From: Aquipseudomonas ullengensis
GTDB lineage: Bacteria > Pseudomonadota > Gammaproteobacteria > Pseudomonadales > Pseudomonadaceae
DNA: 64,000 bases
Direction: 5' to 3'
Assembly (NCBI RefSeq): GCF_014174475.1
Contig: NZ_JACJUD010000003.1
Span: 434,001-498,000 of the forward strand
Made by a program: the position numbers and the translations under genes. This document shows, one piece after another, positions 53,366 through 62,535 of this stretch (positions within the stretch are counted from its first letter, which is position 1; every line of letters begins with the position of its first letter). The notes beneath the pieces were generated by a model. It saw nothing but the letters and a program-made list of their open reading frames with translations. It did no database searches and was not told the origin of the DNA.

Positions 53366-53770
53366 ATGTCGACCCTCAATCCCAGCCGCGAACAATTGGC
53401 CGAATTCGCCCAGAACATGCCGGCCGATCAGCCGATCCTCATGCTCAACCTGCTGCGTTACCAGGAGCAGGCTCGTTACCCGGAAGGCAGCGAGCACGAT
53501 GCCTGCAGCGGCCGTAAAGCCTATTCCCGCTACAGCCGCACGGCGCTTGCCAAGGTGCAGGGCGTGGGTGGCCGGGTGGAAGTGCTGGCCCAGGCACGGG
53601 TCGCGCTGATCGCGCCGCCGGACGAGCACTGGGACGAGGTGCTGCTGGTGCGTTACCCGAGCAGGGAGGCCTTCCTGAGCATGCTCGCCGACAGCGAGTA
53701 CCAGGCTGCCACCGTCCATCGCACCGCGGCGTTGGCCGACTCGCGACTGATTGGCTGTATCGCGCCTTGA
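53366..53770 (+). CDS. DUF1330-like dimeric alpha/beta-barrel protein
   Basis: A 134-aa soluble protein with the DUF1330-type pattern QPILMLNLLRYQEQARYPEG, YSRYSRTALAKVQGVGGRVEVLAQA and WDEVLLVRYPSREAFLSMLADSEYQAA. Such ferredoxin-fold proteins bind small ligands but have no common activity. ATG 53366 has GGAG seven bases upstream. It lies just before recJ. Confidence 0.78.
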   Translation: MSTLNPSREQLAEFAQNMPADQPILMLNLLRYQEQARYPEGSEHDACSGRKAYSRYSRTALAKVQGVGGRVEVLAQARVALIAPPDEHWDEVLLVRYPSREAFLSMLADSEYQAATVHRTAALADSRLIGCIAP

Positions 53771-53781
53771 TCGCTCTTCGC

Positions 53782-53800
53782 TCCCACGCGCTGCGTGGGA
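53782..53800. repeat. Short hairpin repeat TCCCACGC/GCGTGGGA
   Basis: A perfect 8-bp stem with a GCT loop of the TCCCACGC type common between Pseudomonas genes, in the 63-base gap before recJ; it may terminate the DUF1330-like transcript. Confidence 0.6.
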
Positions 53801-53833
53801 ACCATCATTGTTGAAATCACCTGACAGAGTCCC

Positions 53834-55549
53834 ATGCGCATCGATCCCCGCCCGCTTCCCGCCAATCTGCCCGACCTAGGCGACCTGCCGCCGCTGCTGA
53901 CTCGCCTGTATGCGGCGCGCGGCGTGCAGTCCGTGGCGGAGCTGGACAAGGGCTTGGCGCGGCTGATCCCCTATTCGCAGCTGAAGGGTATCGAAGCGGC
54001 GGTCGAGCTGCTGGTGCAGGCTCTGCAGCAGCGCCAGCGCATCCTCATCGTCGGCGACTTCGATGCGGACGGTGCCACCGCCAGCACGGTCGGCGTGCTC
54101 GGCCTGCGCATGCTCGGTGCGGCGCATGTCGATTACCTGGTGCCGAATCGTTTCGAGTACGGCTACGGCCTGACTCCGGAAATCGTTGCCGTGGCGCTGC
54201 AGCGCCAGCCCGACCTGTTGCTGACCGTGGACAACGGCATCTCCAGCGTTGAGGGCGTGGCCGCAGCCAAGGCGGCTGGGTTGACCGTACTGGTCACCGA
54301 CCACCACTTGCCCGGCCCGGAATTGCCGGCGGCCGATGCCATCGTCAACCCCAACCAGCCGGGCTGCGACTTCCCGAGCAAGGCGCTGGCCGGGGTCGGG
54401 GTGATGTTCTACGTGCTGCTGGCCCTGCGTGCGCGCCTGCGCGAGCTGGGCTGGTTCGCCAGCAGCGGCGTGGCTGAGCCGAACCTGGGCGAGCTGCTCG
54501 ACCTGGTCGCTCTGGGCAGTGTCGCCGACGTGGTGCCGCTGGACGCCAACAACCGCATCCTGGTGCACCAGGGCCTGGCGCGGATTCGTGCCGGGCGTGC
54601 CCGTCCGGGCTTGCGCGCGGTGCTGGAAGTGGCGGGGCGACAGCATGGGCGCATCACCTCCACCGACCTCGGTTTCATCCTCGGCCCGCGCCTTAATGCG
54701 GCCGGTCGCCTGGACGACATGAGCCTGGGCATCGAATGCCTGCTCTGCGAGGACGAAGCGCTGGCCCGCGACATGGCCCAGCAACTCGACGAGCTGAACA
54801 AGGACCGCAAGGCCATTGAGCAGGGCATGCAGCGCGAGGCCCTGGCCCAGCTGAAGGATCTGCCGCTGGCCGACATGCCGTTCGGCCTGTGCCTGTTCGA
54901 GCCGGACTGGCACCAGGGCGTGATCGGCATCCTCGCCTCGCGCCTGAAGGAGCGTTACCACCGGCCGGCCATCGCCTTTGCCGATGCCGGTGAGGGCCTG
55001 CTCAAGGGTTCGGCACGTTCGGTGCCGGGGCTGCATATCCGCGATGCGCTGGACGCGGTGGCGGCCAAGCACCCGGGGCTGATCAGCAAGTTTGGCGGGC
55101 ATGCCATGGCCGCTGGTCTGTCGCTGCCACAGGAAAACTATGGCGCCTTTGCCGCCGCCTTCGATGCCGAAGTGCGCCGCCAGCTGAGCGAAGACGACCT
55201 GACCGGCCGTCTGCTGTCCGACGGTCAGTTGGGTGTCGAGGAGTTCCACCTGGAGCTGGCCAAGGCCCTGCGCCATGCCGGGCCCTGGGGGCAGCATTTC
55301 CCCGAGCCGCTGTTCCACGGCGTGTTCCAGATCGTCCAGCAGCGCCTGGTCGGCGAGAAGCACCTCAAGCTGGTTTTGAGGACCGAGTGCGGCGGGCAGA
55401 CCCTGGACGGCATCGCCTTCAATATCGACCGCGAAGTCTGGCCCAATCCCAACGTGCGCTGGGTCGAGCTGGCCTACAAGCTCGACGTCAACGAATACCA
55501 GGGCCGCGAGAGCGTGCAGCTGATGGTGGCGCACCTGGCGCCGCGCTGA
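53834..55549 (+). CDS. recJ: Single-stranded-DNA-specific exonuclease RecJ
   Basis: RecJ is the 5'-3' ssDNA exonuclease of mismatch repair and RecF recombination. The 571-aa protein has the DHH phosphoesterase motifs VGDFDADGATAS near residue 78, VTDHHLPGPELP near 157 and LVALGSVADVVPL near 225. It also has the DHHA1 motif FGGHAMAAGLS near 423 and an OB-fold C terminus ending GRESVQLMVAHLAPR. Its last ~50 bases recur downstream in two diverged forms. Confidence 0.96.
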   Translation: MRIDPRPLPANLPDLGDLPPLLTRLYAARGVQSVAELDKGLARLIPYSQLKGIEAAVELLVQALQQRQRILIVGDFDADGATASTVGVLGLRMLGAAHVDYLVPNRFEYGYGLTPEIVAVALQRQPDLLLTVDNGISSVEGVAAAKAAGLTVLVTDHHLPGPELPAADAIVNPNQPGCDFPSKALAGVGVMFYVLLALRARLRELGWFASSGVAEPNLGELLDLVALGSVADVVPLDANNRILVHQGLARIRAGRARPGLRAVLEVAGRQHGRITSTDLGFILGPRLNAAGRLDDMSLGIECLLCEDEALARDMAQQLDELNKDRKAIEQGMQREALAQLKDLPLADMPFGLCLFEPDWHQGVIGILASRLKERYHRPAIAFADAGEGLLKGSARSVPGLHIRDALDAVAAKHPGLISKFGGHAMAAGLSLPQENYGAFAAAFDAEVRRQLSEDDLTGRLLSDGQLGVEEFHLELAKALRHAGPWGQHFPEPLFHGVFQIVQQRLVGEKHLKLVLRTECGGQTLDGIAFNIDREVWPNPNVRWVELAYKLDVNEYQGRESVQLMVAHLAPR

Positions 55550-55551
55550 GT
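55498..55551 (+). repeat. recJ 3'-end repeat, copy A (native)
   Basis: The functional 3' end of recJ, encoding QGRESVQLMVAHLAPR-stop. It is the reference for copies B and C. Confidence 0.75.
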
Positions 55552-55677
55552 GGCCTGATAGACGGTCTTGACGATGTTGGGCAGGCCGCCTATGAAGTTA
55601 ACTCGCCACACTGATGCGGCTTCCTGCGGAAGCTGGGCGTTATCCGCGAATAACGTCCTCTCTCTGGAGCTTCCGCC

Positions 55678-57012
55678 ATGCGCCCATCCGTCTCCGCACT
55701 TGCTTGTGCGTCTGTTTTGGCTCTTTCCGAAGTTGTCGTGGCCCAGGATTTTCGGGTCAACCGTTTCGATGATCAGTTCGATGGCGTGTGCGACGCCCAT
55801 TGCTCGCTGCGCGATGCGGTTAGCGTGCACAACCAATCGGGCGGCGCCGATCGTATTGTGCTGACTGCCGGTACCTACAGTCTGACTCTGCCTCCGGAAT
55901 ATGGCGTGGACGGTGACGTCTACGACGAAGATCAGAATCTCAATGGCGATCTCGACGTGCTCTCTGGCAGCCTGACCCTGTTGGGTGCTGGCCGGCAGGA
56001 CACGATCATCGACGCGGGCGGGATCGATCGGTTGTTCGAGGTGGCGGCTGGTGCGGTGCTGAACGTGAATGATCTGACGCTGCGCAACGGTTTCACTTCC
56101 ACGGACGGCGCAGGCATCGAGAACCGTGGCCAGGTCGTGGTGCACCGTAGCCTGCTGGCGGGGAATCGCATCTGGTATTTGTGGAACGGCATCCACCGCG
56201 GCGGGGCGATATACAACGAGGGAGCGCTGGAGGTCTATGACAGCGTTTTCGATGGCAACAGCATCGGCGTATTTGATCTTGGCCTTGCGCTAGGCGGCGC
56301 TGTGTTCAATGCCGGCCGGCTTAGCGTGCGCGACACGTTGTTCCGCAGCAATGTCGTGATTACTACCGACAGCACCAGCGTAGGCGCAGCGCTGTTCAAT
56401 ATCGGCGAAGCCAGCGTGGCGCGCGTTGCAATTCTGGGCAGCCGCGCAGAAGGCGATCATGGCGTCGCGGTGCGCAACGCCGGCTCGGGGGTGCTAACCC
56501 TTTCCAACGCAACTGTTTCGACCAGTAGTTCGAGGAATAATTGGTATGGCGCTGTGGCTAACGGCGGGGCTTACCCTCTTCTGTATCAAGGCACCCCGCG
56601 CATGAAGTTGTTGCATGTGACCATTGCCGACAACCAGGGAGCAGGCCTGCATAACCAAGGCTTGCTGGAGGCGCGTAACAGTCTGATTGTCGCCAATCAG
56701 TCGGTAAATTGCTCCAATCAAGGGACCATCCTGCAGGCTCGGGGAGTTTTGCTCGGCTTTGATTCAAGCACCTGCCCTGCGGACATCTACGTCGATAATC
56801 AGGATGTCTACGGCAAGGTTATCTATGCGCTGGCGGATAACAGCGCCGGCTTGCCGGTTTTCAGCCTGCCTCCCGCCAGCCCAGCGCTGGATGCCGGCCA
56901 AGGCACATGCGCGATCGTTGATCAGCGCGGCTATCCACGCCCAGCCGATGGAGACGGCGATGGCCTGGGCGTCTGCGACATTGGCGCCTACGAGCGCGGA
57001 CCCAAGCGCTGA
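55678..57012 (+). CDS. Secreted CSLREA-type right-handed beta-helix protein
   Basis: The 444-aa protein has a signal peptide (ALACASVLALSEVVVA) followed by FRVNRFDDQFDGVCDAHCSLRDAVSVHN, the CSLREA-domain signature. Repeated beta-helix turns follow (GAGIENRGQVVVHRSLLAGN, GGAIYNEGALEVYDSVFDGN and GGAVFNAGRLSVRDTLF). The end SPALDAG and CDIGAYERGP is the choice-of-anchor Q type. It is probably exported; the activity is unknown. It lies between recJ and a second recJ-like 3' end, and its codon use looks less GC-biased than its neighbours, suggesting transfer. Confidence 0.82.
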   Translation: MRPSVSALACASVLALSEVVVAQDFRVNRFDDQFDGVCDAHCSLRDAVSVHNQSGGADRIVLTAGTYSLTLPPEYGVDGDVYDEDQNLNGDLDVLSGSLTLLGAGRQDTIIDAGGIDRLFEVAAGAVLNVNDLTLRNGFTSTDGAGIENRGQVVVHRSLLAGNRIWYLWNGIHRGGAIYNEGALEVYDSVFDGNSIGVFDLGLALGGAVFNAGRLSVRDTLFRSNVVITTDSTSVGAALFNIGEASVARVAILGSRAEGDHGVAVRNAGSGVLTLSNATVSTSSSRNNWYGAVANGGAYPLLYQGTPRMKLLHVTIADNQGAGLHNQGLLEARNSLIVANQSVNCSNQGTILQARGVLLGFDSSTCPADIYVDNQDVYGKVIYALADNSAGLPVFSLPPASPALDAGQGTCAIVDQRGYPRPADGDGDGLGVCDIGAYERGPKR

Positions 57013-57020
57013 AACGGGAG

Positions 57021-57071
57021 CCAGGGTCGCAGTCTGCGGCTGATGGTGGCGCATCTGGCGCCCCGTTGAGT
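57021..57071 (+). repeat. recJ 3'-end repeat, copy B
   Basis: This segment aligns to copy A at 44 of 51 bases with one 3-base gap and would encode QGRSLRLMVAHLAPR-stop. Several differences are third-position (GGC/GGT, CAC/CAT, CCG/CCC, CGC/CGT), so it derives from a diverged recJ end. It starts nine bases after the beta-helix gene stop. Confidence 0.75.
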
Positions 57072-57072
57072 C

Positions 57073-57140
57073 TGTAGGCGCGAGCTTTGCTCGCGAAGCG
57101 TTTCCGCTAGGCGGTTCGCGAGCAGAGCTCGCTCCTTCCT
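57073..57140. repeat. REP-like pair (GTAGGCGCGAGC variant)
   Basis: TGTAGGCGCGAGCTTTGCTC and an imperfect inverse ending GAGCTCGCTCCTT face each other across a short spacer, directly behind copy B of the recJ tail. Confidence 0.65.
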
Positions 57141-57156
57141 TGTCAGGCGGGGGCGG

Positions 57157-57840
57157 TCAGCCCTGTGGTGGTTGCGGCATTTGTGAACCATCGGCCAACG
57201 CCCGCTCGCTGACGTCCTGCCAGCGCGACAGCAGTTGCGGTGACTGGCTGGAGCGGCGCTGCGGGGCGCTGCCGAGATAGATCCCCAGGTTGTTGAAGGC
57301 ATACACCGGCAGGAGGTCGCTGCGTTGGCTGGCCGGGCGGATCTGCGCTTGCAGGTTGTCGAGGATCAGCGGCTCGGCGCTGTCCTCGGCATAGTAGGCC
57401 AGCACCATGTGCGCGCGATTCAGTTCCAGCGCCTTGACGAAGGTCAGGCGCAGCTTGCTGCTGGGCACGCCCAGGCGCACCAGGCTGAAGTACTTGGCGA
57501 TGGCCACGTCCTCGCAGTCGCCACGGCCACGGCTGAGGGTTTCCAGTGGGGTGGCCCAGTAGTCGGCCTCACCCCAGATATCGGCGTCTTCGCCATGCTG
57601 GACGCTGCGGTTGATGAAGCGGTTGACCGCTTCCAGGCGCTCGCGCTCGCTGCTGCCGGCTTGTGTCAACAGGCCGCGCCAGGCTTCCAGCCGGCTCTGG
57701 CTCAAGGCGCTGGCCAGGGCCGAAGAGGGCGGTGCTTCGACGGCGCGACTGGGGCCGGTGCCGAGGAACAGCAACATGCCAAGGGCAGAACACAGCGCGC
57801 GGCGCAGGGGTGTCACTCGATGCGGGGAGCGTTCGGGCAT
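57157..57840 (-). CDS. LapG-like periplasmic cysteine protease
   Basis: The 227-aa protein has an N-terminal signal/anchor (RRALCSALGMLLFLGTG) and the bacterial transglutaminase-like cysteine peptidase fold. The triad is intact: Cys109 in RGRGDCEDVAIAKYF, His144 in NRAHMVLAYY and Asp161 in PLILDNL. In P. fluorescens LapG cleaves the adhesin LapA under control of LapD. Here no lapD or adhesin gene is adjacent, so this may be an orphan paralogue. It lies between recJ-tail copies B and C. Confidence 0.82.
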   Translation of the reverse strand: MPERSPHRVTPLRRALCSALGMLLFLGTGPSRAVEAPPSSALASALSQSRLEAWRGLLTQAGSSERERLEAVNRFINRSVQHGEDADIWGEADYWATPLETLSRGRGDCEDVAIAKYFSLVRLGVPSSKLRLTFVKALELNRAHMVLAYYAEDSAEPLILDNLQAQIRPASQRSDLLPVYAFNNLGIYLGSAPQRRSSQSPQLLSRWQDVSERALADGSQMPQPPQG

Positions 57841-58013
57841 GGTCGTGTCGGGGTCTGCATACGTCGGCCCGCCAGGACGGCAGCCGCTTCTTGTTATGCC
57901 GCCGATCCTAGAGGCCACGCCTGGCGCGCTGCTGTGACGGCCGACACCCTTTGCCTGCCTGCCGGATGCGGGCCGACGAACTGCAGGTCACGATGCACGC
58001 TGTGTGGCAGCCA

Positions 58014-58040
58014 ATGGTGGCGTATCTGGCACGTCGTTGA
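58014..58040 (+). repeat. recJ 3'-end-like repeat, copy C (degenerate)
   Basis: Twenty-one of 27 bases match the last 27 bases of recJ, in frame and ending in a stop (MVAYLARR-stop against MVAHLAPR-stop). It lies beyond the LapG-like gene and 54 bases before the deaminase. More diverged than copy B, so less certain. Confidence 0.45.
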
Positions 58041-58093
58041 AGGGCTAGGCTATAAGCGCCTAACGGGCACGCAGGCTAATCGGCTAACGAGGT

Positions 58094-58537
58094 ATGACCA
58101 TGGATCAGTTCATGCAGGCTGCTATCGACGAAGCCCGCCTGGGGCTAGCCGAGGGCGGTATTCCCATCGGCTCGGTGATTGTCCACAAGGGCCGCATCAT
58201 CGGGCGCGGGCACAATCGTCGGGTGCAGCAGGGCAGTGCCATTCGCCATGGGGAGATGGATGCGTTCGAGAACGCCGGGCGTCAGCCCGCCAGCGTGTAC
58301 CGCGAGGCGGTGCTCTATACCACCTTGTCGCCTTGCGCCATGTGCAGCGGGGCGATCCTGCTGTACGGCATCCCGCAGGTGATCATCGGCGAGAACCGCA
58401 CCTTCATGGGCGAGGAAGCGTGGCTGCGTGAGCGGGGGGTAACGCTGGAAGTGCTGCAGGACGCGGCGTGCGTGCAGCTGATGGAGGAATTCATCGCTGC
58501 CCGCCCCGAACTGTGGAACGAGGACATCGGCGAGTAG
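58094..58537 (+). CDS. Fungal-type cytosine deaminase (nucleoside deaminase family)
   Basis: The 147-aa zinc deaminase has His52 and Glu54 in RHGEMDAFENAG and the cysteine pair Cys81/Cys84 in TTLSPCAMCSGAI. GGIPIGSVIV, RGHNRRVQQGSAIRHGE, YGIPQVIIGEN and the C-terminal FIAARPELWNEDIGE resemble yeast cytosine deaminase Fcy1, whose C terminus also reads EDIGE, far more than TadA. It probably converts cytosine or a related base. A second ATG two codons in (58100) is an alternative start. Confidence 0.82.
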   Translation: MTMDQFMQAAIDEARLGLAEGGIPIGSVIVHKGRIIGRGHNRRVQQGSAIRHGEMDAFENAGRQPASVYREAVLYTTLSPCAMCSGAILLYGIPQVIIGENRTFMGEEAWLRERGVTLEVLQDAACVQLMEEFIAARPELWNEDIGE

Positions 58538-58574
58538 AGCAGGCGATGCCCGGTGACCGGGCATCGCGGTGGGG

Positions 58575-59051
58575 TTACCAGCCGAGTTGCTTGTTGAAGC
58601 CCAGCGCGTCGTAGTAGTCGCCCTGGTAGGCGATCTTGCCGCCCTTGATGCGAATGAAACTGACGCCTTCGAACGACAGCGGCTTGCCGGTAGCCGGGGT
58701 TTCCGCGCCCCAGGCGCCGGTGTTGTTGCCGCTGAATTTCCACTGGAAGGCAATGCCATCGGCGCTGACGATCGGCGCGCTGGTCATTTCCCACTTCAGG
58801 TCCGGCACGGCGCCGACAAACACCTTGATCACGTTATCGCGGGCGGCGGCCTTGCCGTTCTGCGGAGTGCCGACGGTGGCGTCGAAGTACACCGCATCCT
58901 CGGCGAGGAAAGTGGCGGCCTTGTTGGCGTCGTGGGCGTTCCACGCCGCCATGTAGCCATCGACGATGGCCTTGGCGTCATCCGCCGCCTGGGCCAGACC
59001 GGCGCAGGCGAACAAGGCGAGGAAGCTGACGGTGCGGAGTGCGTTGTGCAT
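58575..59051 (-). CDS. Exported SnoaL/NTF2-like protein
   Basis: The 158-aa protein has a signal peptide (RTVSFLALFACAGLAQA) and an NTF2-like fold: AIVDGYMAAWNAHDANKAATFLAEDAVYFDATVG, then VGAVPDLKWEMTSAPIVSADGIAFQWKFSGNNTG and GVSFIRIKGGKIAYQGDYYDALGF. Members are cyclases, isomerases or ligand-binding proteins; nothing here decides which. It is convergent with the deaminase gene. Confidence 0.82.
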   Translation of the reverse strand: MHNALRTVSFLALFACAGLAQAADDAKAIVDGYMAAWNAHDANKAATFLAEDAVYFDATVGTPQNGKAAARDNVIKVFVGAVPDLKWEMTSAPIVSADGIAFQWKFSGNNTGAWGAETPATGKPLSFEGVSFIRIKGGKIAYQGDYYDALGFNKQLGW

Positions 59052-59131
59052 TTGTTATTGCTCCAGCTGATTTTCGTGGGGTGGAAAAATCGGAGCGATC
59101 TGGGCTGCGCGCAGTAGCCCAAATCAGTCGC

Positions 59132-59183
59132 GTAGGGCGGGTGTAACCCGCGTGGTGAGAGACGCGGGTTACACCCGCCCTAC
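59132..59183. repeat. Palindrome of the GTAGGGCGGGTG family
   Basis: Perfect 22-bp arms beginning GTAGGGCGGGTGTAACCCGC (59132-59153) and complementary 59162-59183 around an 8-base loop, between the dehydrogenase stop and the SnoaL-like gene. Confidence 0.8.
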
Positions 59184-59210
59184 ACGGACTCGCGAAGCGC
59201 GAGCGCTGTC

Positions 59211-60635
59211 TTAATGCTTGAACATGACGTGGCGGACGGTGGTGTAGTCCTCCAGCCCATACATCGACATGTCCTTGCCGTAGCCCGACAGCTTCTGCCC
59301 GCCGTGGGGCATTTCGCTGACCAGCATGAAGTGCGTGTTGACCCAGGTGCAGCCGTACTGCAGGCGGGCGGCGAAGCGGTGGGCGCGGCCTACGTCCTGG
59401 GTCCACACCGACGAGGCCAGGCCGTAGTCCGAGTCGTTGGCCCAGGCCAGCGCCTGGGCTTCGTCGTTGAACTGGGTCACCGATACCACGGGGCCGAAGA
59501 TTTCGCGGCGCACCACTTCGTCGTCCTGCAGGGCGCCGGCCAGTACGGTCGGTTCGAAGAAGAAGCCCGGGCCGTCGACCTTCTTGCCGCCGGTGAGCAC
59601 CTTGATGTGCGGGATGGCGCGGGCGCGTTCGACGAAGCCGGCGACGCGGTCCAGATGCTGCTGGGTAATCAGCGGGCCCAGTTCGGTGCCTTCGTCATCC
59701 TGCAGGCCGACCTTGAGGGTGCTGACCGCTTCGGCGAGCTTGGTCACGAATTTCTCGTAGATGCCTTTTTGCGCGTAGATACGGCAGGCGGCGGTGCAAT
59801 CCTGGCCGGCGTTGTAGAAGCCGAAGGTGCGGATGCCTTCCACGGCGGCGTCGATGTCGGCGTCGTCGAAGATGATCACCGGCGCCTTGCCGCCCAGTTC
59901 CATATGCATGCGCTTCACGGTGTCGGCGGTGCTGCTGATGATGTTGGAGCCGGTGGCGACCGAGCCGGTCAGCGAAACCATGCGCACTTTCGGGTGGCCG
60001 GTCAGCGGTGCGCCAACAGTCGGGCCACGGCCGAACACCACGTTGATCACCCCGGCCGGGAAGATATCGGCGGCCAGTTCAGCCAGGCGCAGGGCGGTCA
60101 GCGGGGTCTGCTCGGAAGGCTTGAGCACCACGGTGTTGCCGGCGGCCAGGGCCGGGCCGAGTTTCCAGGCGGCCATCATCAGCGGGTAGTTCCACGGTGC
60201 GATGGAGGCGACCACGCCGACCGGATCGCGGCGGATCATCGAGGTGTGGCCCGGCAGGTATTCACCGGCGGCGGAACCGCTCATCACGCGGCTGGCGCCA
60301 GCGAAGAAGCGGAACACATCGGCAATCGCCGGCAGCTCGTCATTCAGGGCGGCGCTGTAGGGTTTGCCGCAGTTCTGCGACTCCAGGCGGGCCAGCTCTT
60401 CGGCGTTGGCGTCGATCACGTCGGCGAGTTTCAGCAGCAGCAGCGAGCGGTCTTTCGGCGCGGTCTGCGACCAGCTGTCGAAGGCGGCATCGGCGGCGCG
60501 TACGGCGGCATCCACCTGGGCTTCGCTGGCTTCCTTGATTTCCACCAGGGTGGTGCCGAGGGATGGGTTGAGCACGGCTTGCGCGGCGCCTTCGCCAGCG
60601 ACCAGCTGGCCATTGATCAGCAGTTTGGTTTGCAT
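59211..60635 (-). CDS. patD: Gamma-aminobutyraldehyde dehydrogenase
   Basis: The 474-aa NAD+-dependent aldehyde dehydrogenase oxidises 4-aminobutyraldehyde from putrescine to GABA. The fold shows [34 protein letters not shown] near residue 145, the catalytic Glu in [14 protein letters not shown] near 247 and the nucleophile Cys in [18 protein letters not shown] near 281. FEPTVL and EIFGPVVSV also appear. Its place after a YdcSTUV-like transporter matches E. coli ydcW/patD synteny. Confidence 0.9.
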   Translation of the reverse strand: MQTKLLINGQLVAGEGAAQAVLNPSLGTTLVEIKEASEAQVDAAVRAADAAFDSWSQTAPKDRSLLLLKLADVIDANAEELARLESQNCGKPYSAALNDELPAIADVFRFFAGASRVMSGSAAGEYLPGHTSMIRRDPVGVVASIAPWNYPLMMAAWKLGPALAAGNTVVLKPSEQTPLTALRLAELAADIFPAGVINVVFGRGPTVGAPLTGHPKVRMVSLTGSVATGSNIISSTADTVKRMHMELGGKAPVIIFDDADIDAAVEGIRTFGFYNAGQDCTAACRIYAQKGIYEKFVTKLAEAVSTLKVGLQDDEGTELGPLITQQHLDRVAGFVERARAIPHIKVLTGGKKVDGPGFFFEPTVLAGALQDDEVVRREIFGPVVSVTQFNDEAQALAWANDSDYGLASSVWTQDVGRAHRFAARLQYGCTWVNTHFMLVSEMPHGGQKLSGYGKDMSMYGLEDYTTVRHVMFKH

Positions 60636-60673
60636 CGCTTGAGCCTCGTTATCGCTATTGCGTCATGTGTTAG

Positions 60674-60768
60674 CCCCTCTCCCCCCGGGAGAGGGGTTGG
60701 GGTGAGGGTGGTTTCGAGCTGCACGGGGGTATCCCTCACCCCCGGCCCCTCTCCCGGAGGGAGAGGGG
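60674..60768. repeat. Inverted CCCTCACCCC repeat pair
   Basis: Arms at 60674-60709 and about 60731-60768 (containing CCCTCTCCCCCCGGGAGAGG and CCCTCACCCCCGGCCCCTCT) face each other between permease and dehydrogenase genes. Related to 30154-30320. Confidence 0.7.
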
Positions 60769-60778
60769 AGGAAAAGCA

Positions 60779-61600
60779 CTACTTGCCGCTGCCCGCAACG
60801 CCTTCACCACCCTTGGTCAGGTAGTAGGCGCCGAGGATCGGCAGCATGGTTACGAGCATCACCAGCATGGCGACCACGTTGGTCACCGGTACGTCACGCG
60901 GGCGGGCCAGCTGGTTGAGCAGCCACAGCGGCAGGGTACGTTCGTGGCCGGCGGTGAAGGTGGTGACGATGATCTCGTCGAACGACAGGGCGAACGCCAG
61001 CATGCCGCCGGCCAGCAGGGCCGAGCCTAGGTTGGGCAGGACGATGTAGCGGAAGGTCTGCCAGCCGTCGGCACCCAGGTCCATGCTTGCCTCGATCAGG
61101 CTGTGGCTGGTGCGGCGGAAGCGCGCGATGACGTTGTTGTAGACGATCACCACGCAGAAGGTGGCGTGGCCGATGACGATGGTCAGGAAGCCCGGCTCGA
61201 TGCCGAAGCTCTTGAACGCCGCCAGCAGCGCCAGGCCGGTGATGATGCCGGGCAGGGCGATCGGCAGGATCAGCAGCATGGAGATGCTTTCCTTGCCGAA
61301 GAAGTCGCGCCGGTAAAGCGCGGCGGCCGCCAGGGTGCCGAGGATCATCGCGACGAAGGTCGCCAGGCAGGCGATCTGCGCCGACAGCTTGATCGCCTCC
61401 AATACATCCGGACGCGCCAGGGCCACGCTGAACCAGTGCAGGGTGAAGCCCTGCGGCGGAAAGCTGAAGCCCGAGCTCTCGGTGTTGAAGGCGTACATGA
61501 AAATGATCAGGATCGGGAAGTGCAGGAACACCAACCCGCCCCAGGCGGCCAGTTTCAGACCCCAGGATGCCTGATCTTGAGACGAAGAGTCAGAGTGCAT
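60779..61600 (-). CDS. Polyamine-type ABC transporter permease (YdcV/PotC-like)
   Basis: The 273-aa inner-membrane permease has six helices and the EAA loop [26 protein letters not shown] near residue 170 that docks the ATPase. Its start [20 protein letters not shown] and end [25 protein letters not shown] are PotC-like. It overlaps the preceding permease gene by 11 bases. Confidence 0.9.
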   Translation of the reverse strand: MHSDSSSQDQASWGLKLAAWGGLVFLHFPILIIFMYAFNTESSGFSFPPQGFTLHWFSVALARPDVLEAIKLSAQIACLATFVAMILGTLAAAALYRRDFFGKESISMLLILPIALPGIITGLALLAAFKSFGIEPGFLTIVIGHATFCVVIVYNNVIARFRRTSHSLIEASMDLGADGWQTFRYIVLPNLGSALLAGGMLAFALSFDEIIVTTFTAGHERTLPLWLLNQLARPRDVPVTNVVAMLVMLVTMLPILGAYYLTKGGEGVAGSGK

Positions 61601-62534
61601 CGAAGGCCCCCAGGCGTTTGACGATGGACAGGTACACGGCGATCAGCACGATCGGCACCAGGGTGAAGGCGGCGGCCATCGGCATGTTGCCGATCGAGCC
61701 CTGCTGGGAATACACCATGTTGCCGATGAAGAAGCCGGGCGGGCCCACCAGCTGCGGCACGATGAAGTCACCGAGGGTCAGGCTGAAGGTGAAGATCGAA
61801 CCCGCGGCGATGCCCGGGATCGACAGCGGCAGGATCACCTGCATAAAGGTCTGCCGTGGCTTGGCGCCGAGGTCGGCGGAAGCCTGCAGCAAGGACGGCG
61901 GCAGGCGCTCCAGCGATGCCTGGATCGGCAGGATCATGAACGGCAGCCAGATGTAGACGAACACCAGGAAGCGCCCCAGGTGCGAAGTCGACAGGGTATT
62001 GCCGCCCACGCCTGGGATGCCGAGAATCAGCTCCAGCAGCGGCTGCAGGTGCAGCGCCTGGATGAACCACATGGCCACGCCACCCTTGGCCAGCAGCAGG
62101 GTCCAGGCATAGGCCTTGACGATGTAGCTGGCCCACATCGGCAGCATCACCGCGATGTAGAAGAACGCCTTGGTCTTGCCCGTGGTGTAACGCGCCATGT
62201 AGTAGGCGATGGGGAAGGCCACCAGGCCACTGCCGATCGACACCGCCACCGCCATGCCGACGGTGCGCAGGATGATGTCGAAGTTGGCCGCCTGGAACAG
62301 CGCCGCGAAGTTGGCCAGGGTCAGCGCCGGGGTGACCGTCATGCTGAAGTCGTCGAAGGTGTAGAAGCCCTGCCACAGCAGGGTCAGCAACGAGCCCAGG
62401 TACACCGCGCCAAACCACAGCAGCGGCGGAATCAGCAGCATCGACAGGTACAGCGTCGGCTTGCGATAGAGCAGGTCGGACAGCCGGCGCATGAGGCCGC
62501 CGCCGGTGTTGTCGATGGCGAGGGACTGGCTCAT
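61590..62534 (-). CDS. Polyamine-type ABC transporter permease (YdcU/PotB-like)
   Basis: The 314-aa permease has six helices ([31 protein letters not shown] at the start) and the EAA loop [28 protein letters not shown] near residue 215. [23 protein letters not shown] is typical of PotB-like subunits. The ATG at 62534 lies one base after the ATPase stop, so the genes are coupled. Confidence 0.9.
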   Translation of the reverse strand: MSQSLAIDNTGGGLMRRLSDLLYRKPTLYLSMLLIPPLLWFGAVYLGSLLTLLWQGFYTFDDFSMTVTPALTLANFAALFQAANFDIILRTVGMAVAVSIGSGLVAFPIAYYMARYTTGKTKAFFYIAVMLPMWASYIVKAYAWTLLLAKGGVAMWFIQALHLQPLLELILGIPGVGGNTLSTSHLGRFLVFVYIWLPFMILPIQASLERLPPSLLQASADLGAKPRQTFMQVILPLSIPGIAAGSIFTFSLTLGDFIVPQLVGPPGFFIGNMVYSQQGSIGNMPMAAAFTLVPIVLIAVYLSIVKRLGAFDAL

Positions 62535-62535
62535 C

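Noticed and set aside
58094..58537. A second tadA
   Set aside because: It has HGE instead of HAE and the Fcy1-like C terminus, and a genuine tadA is present at 11511.
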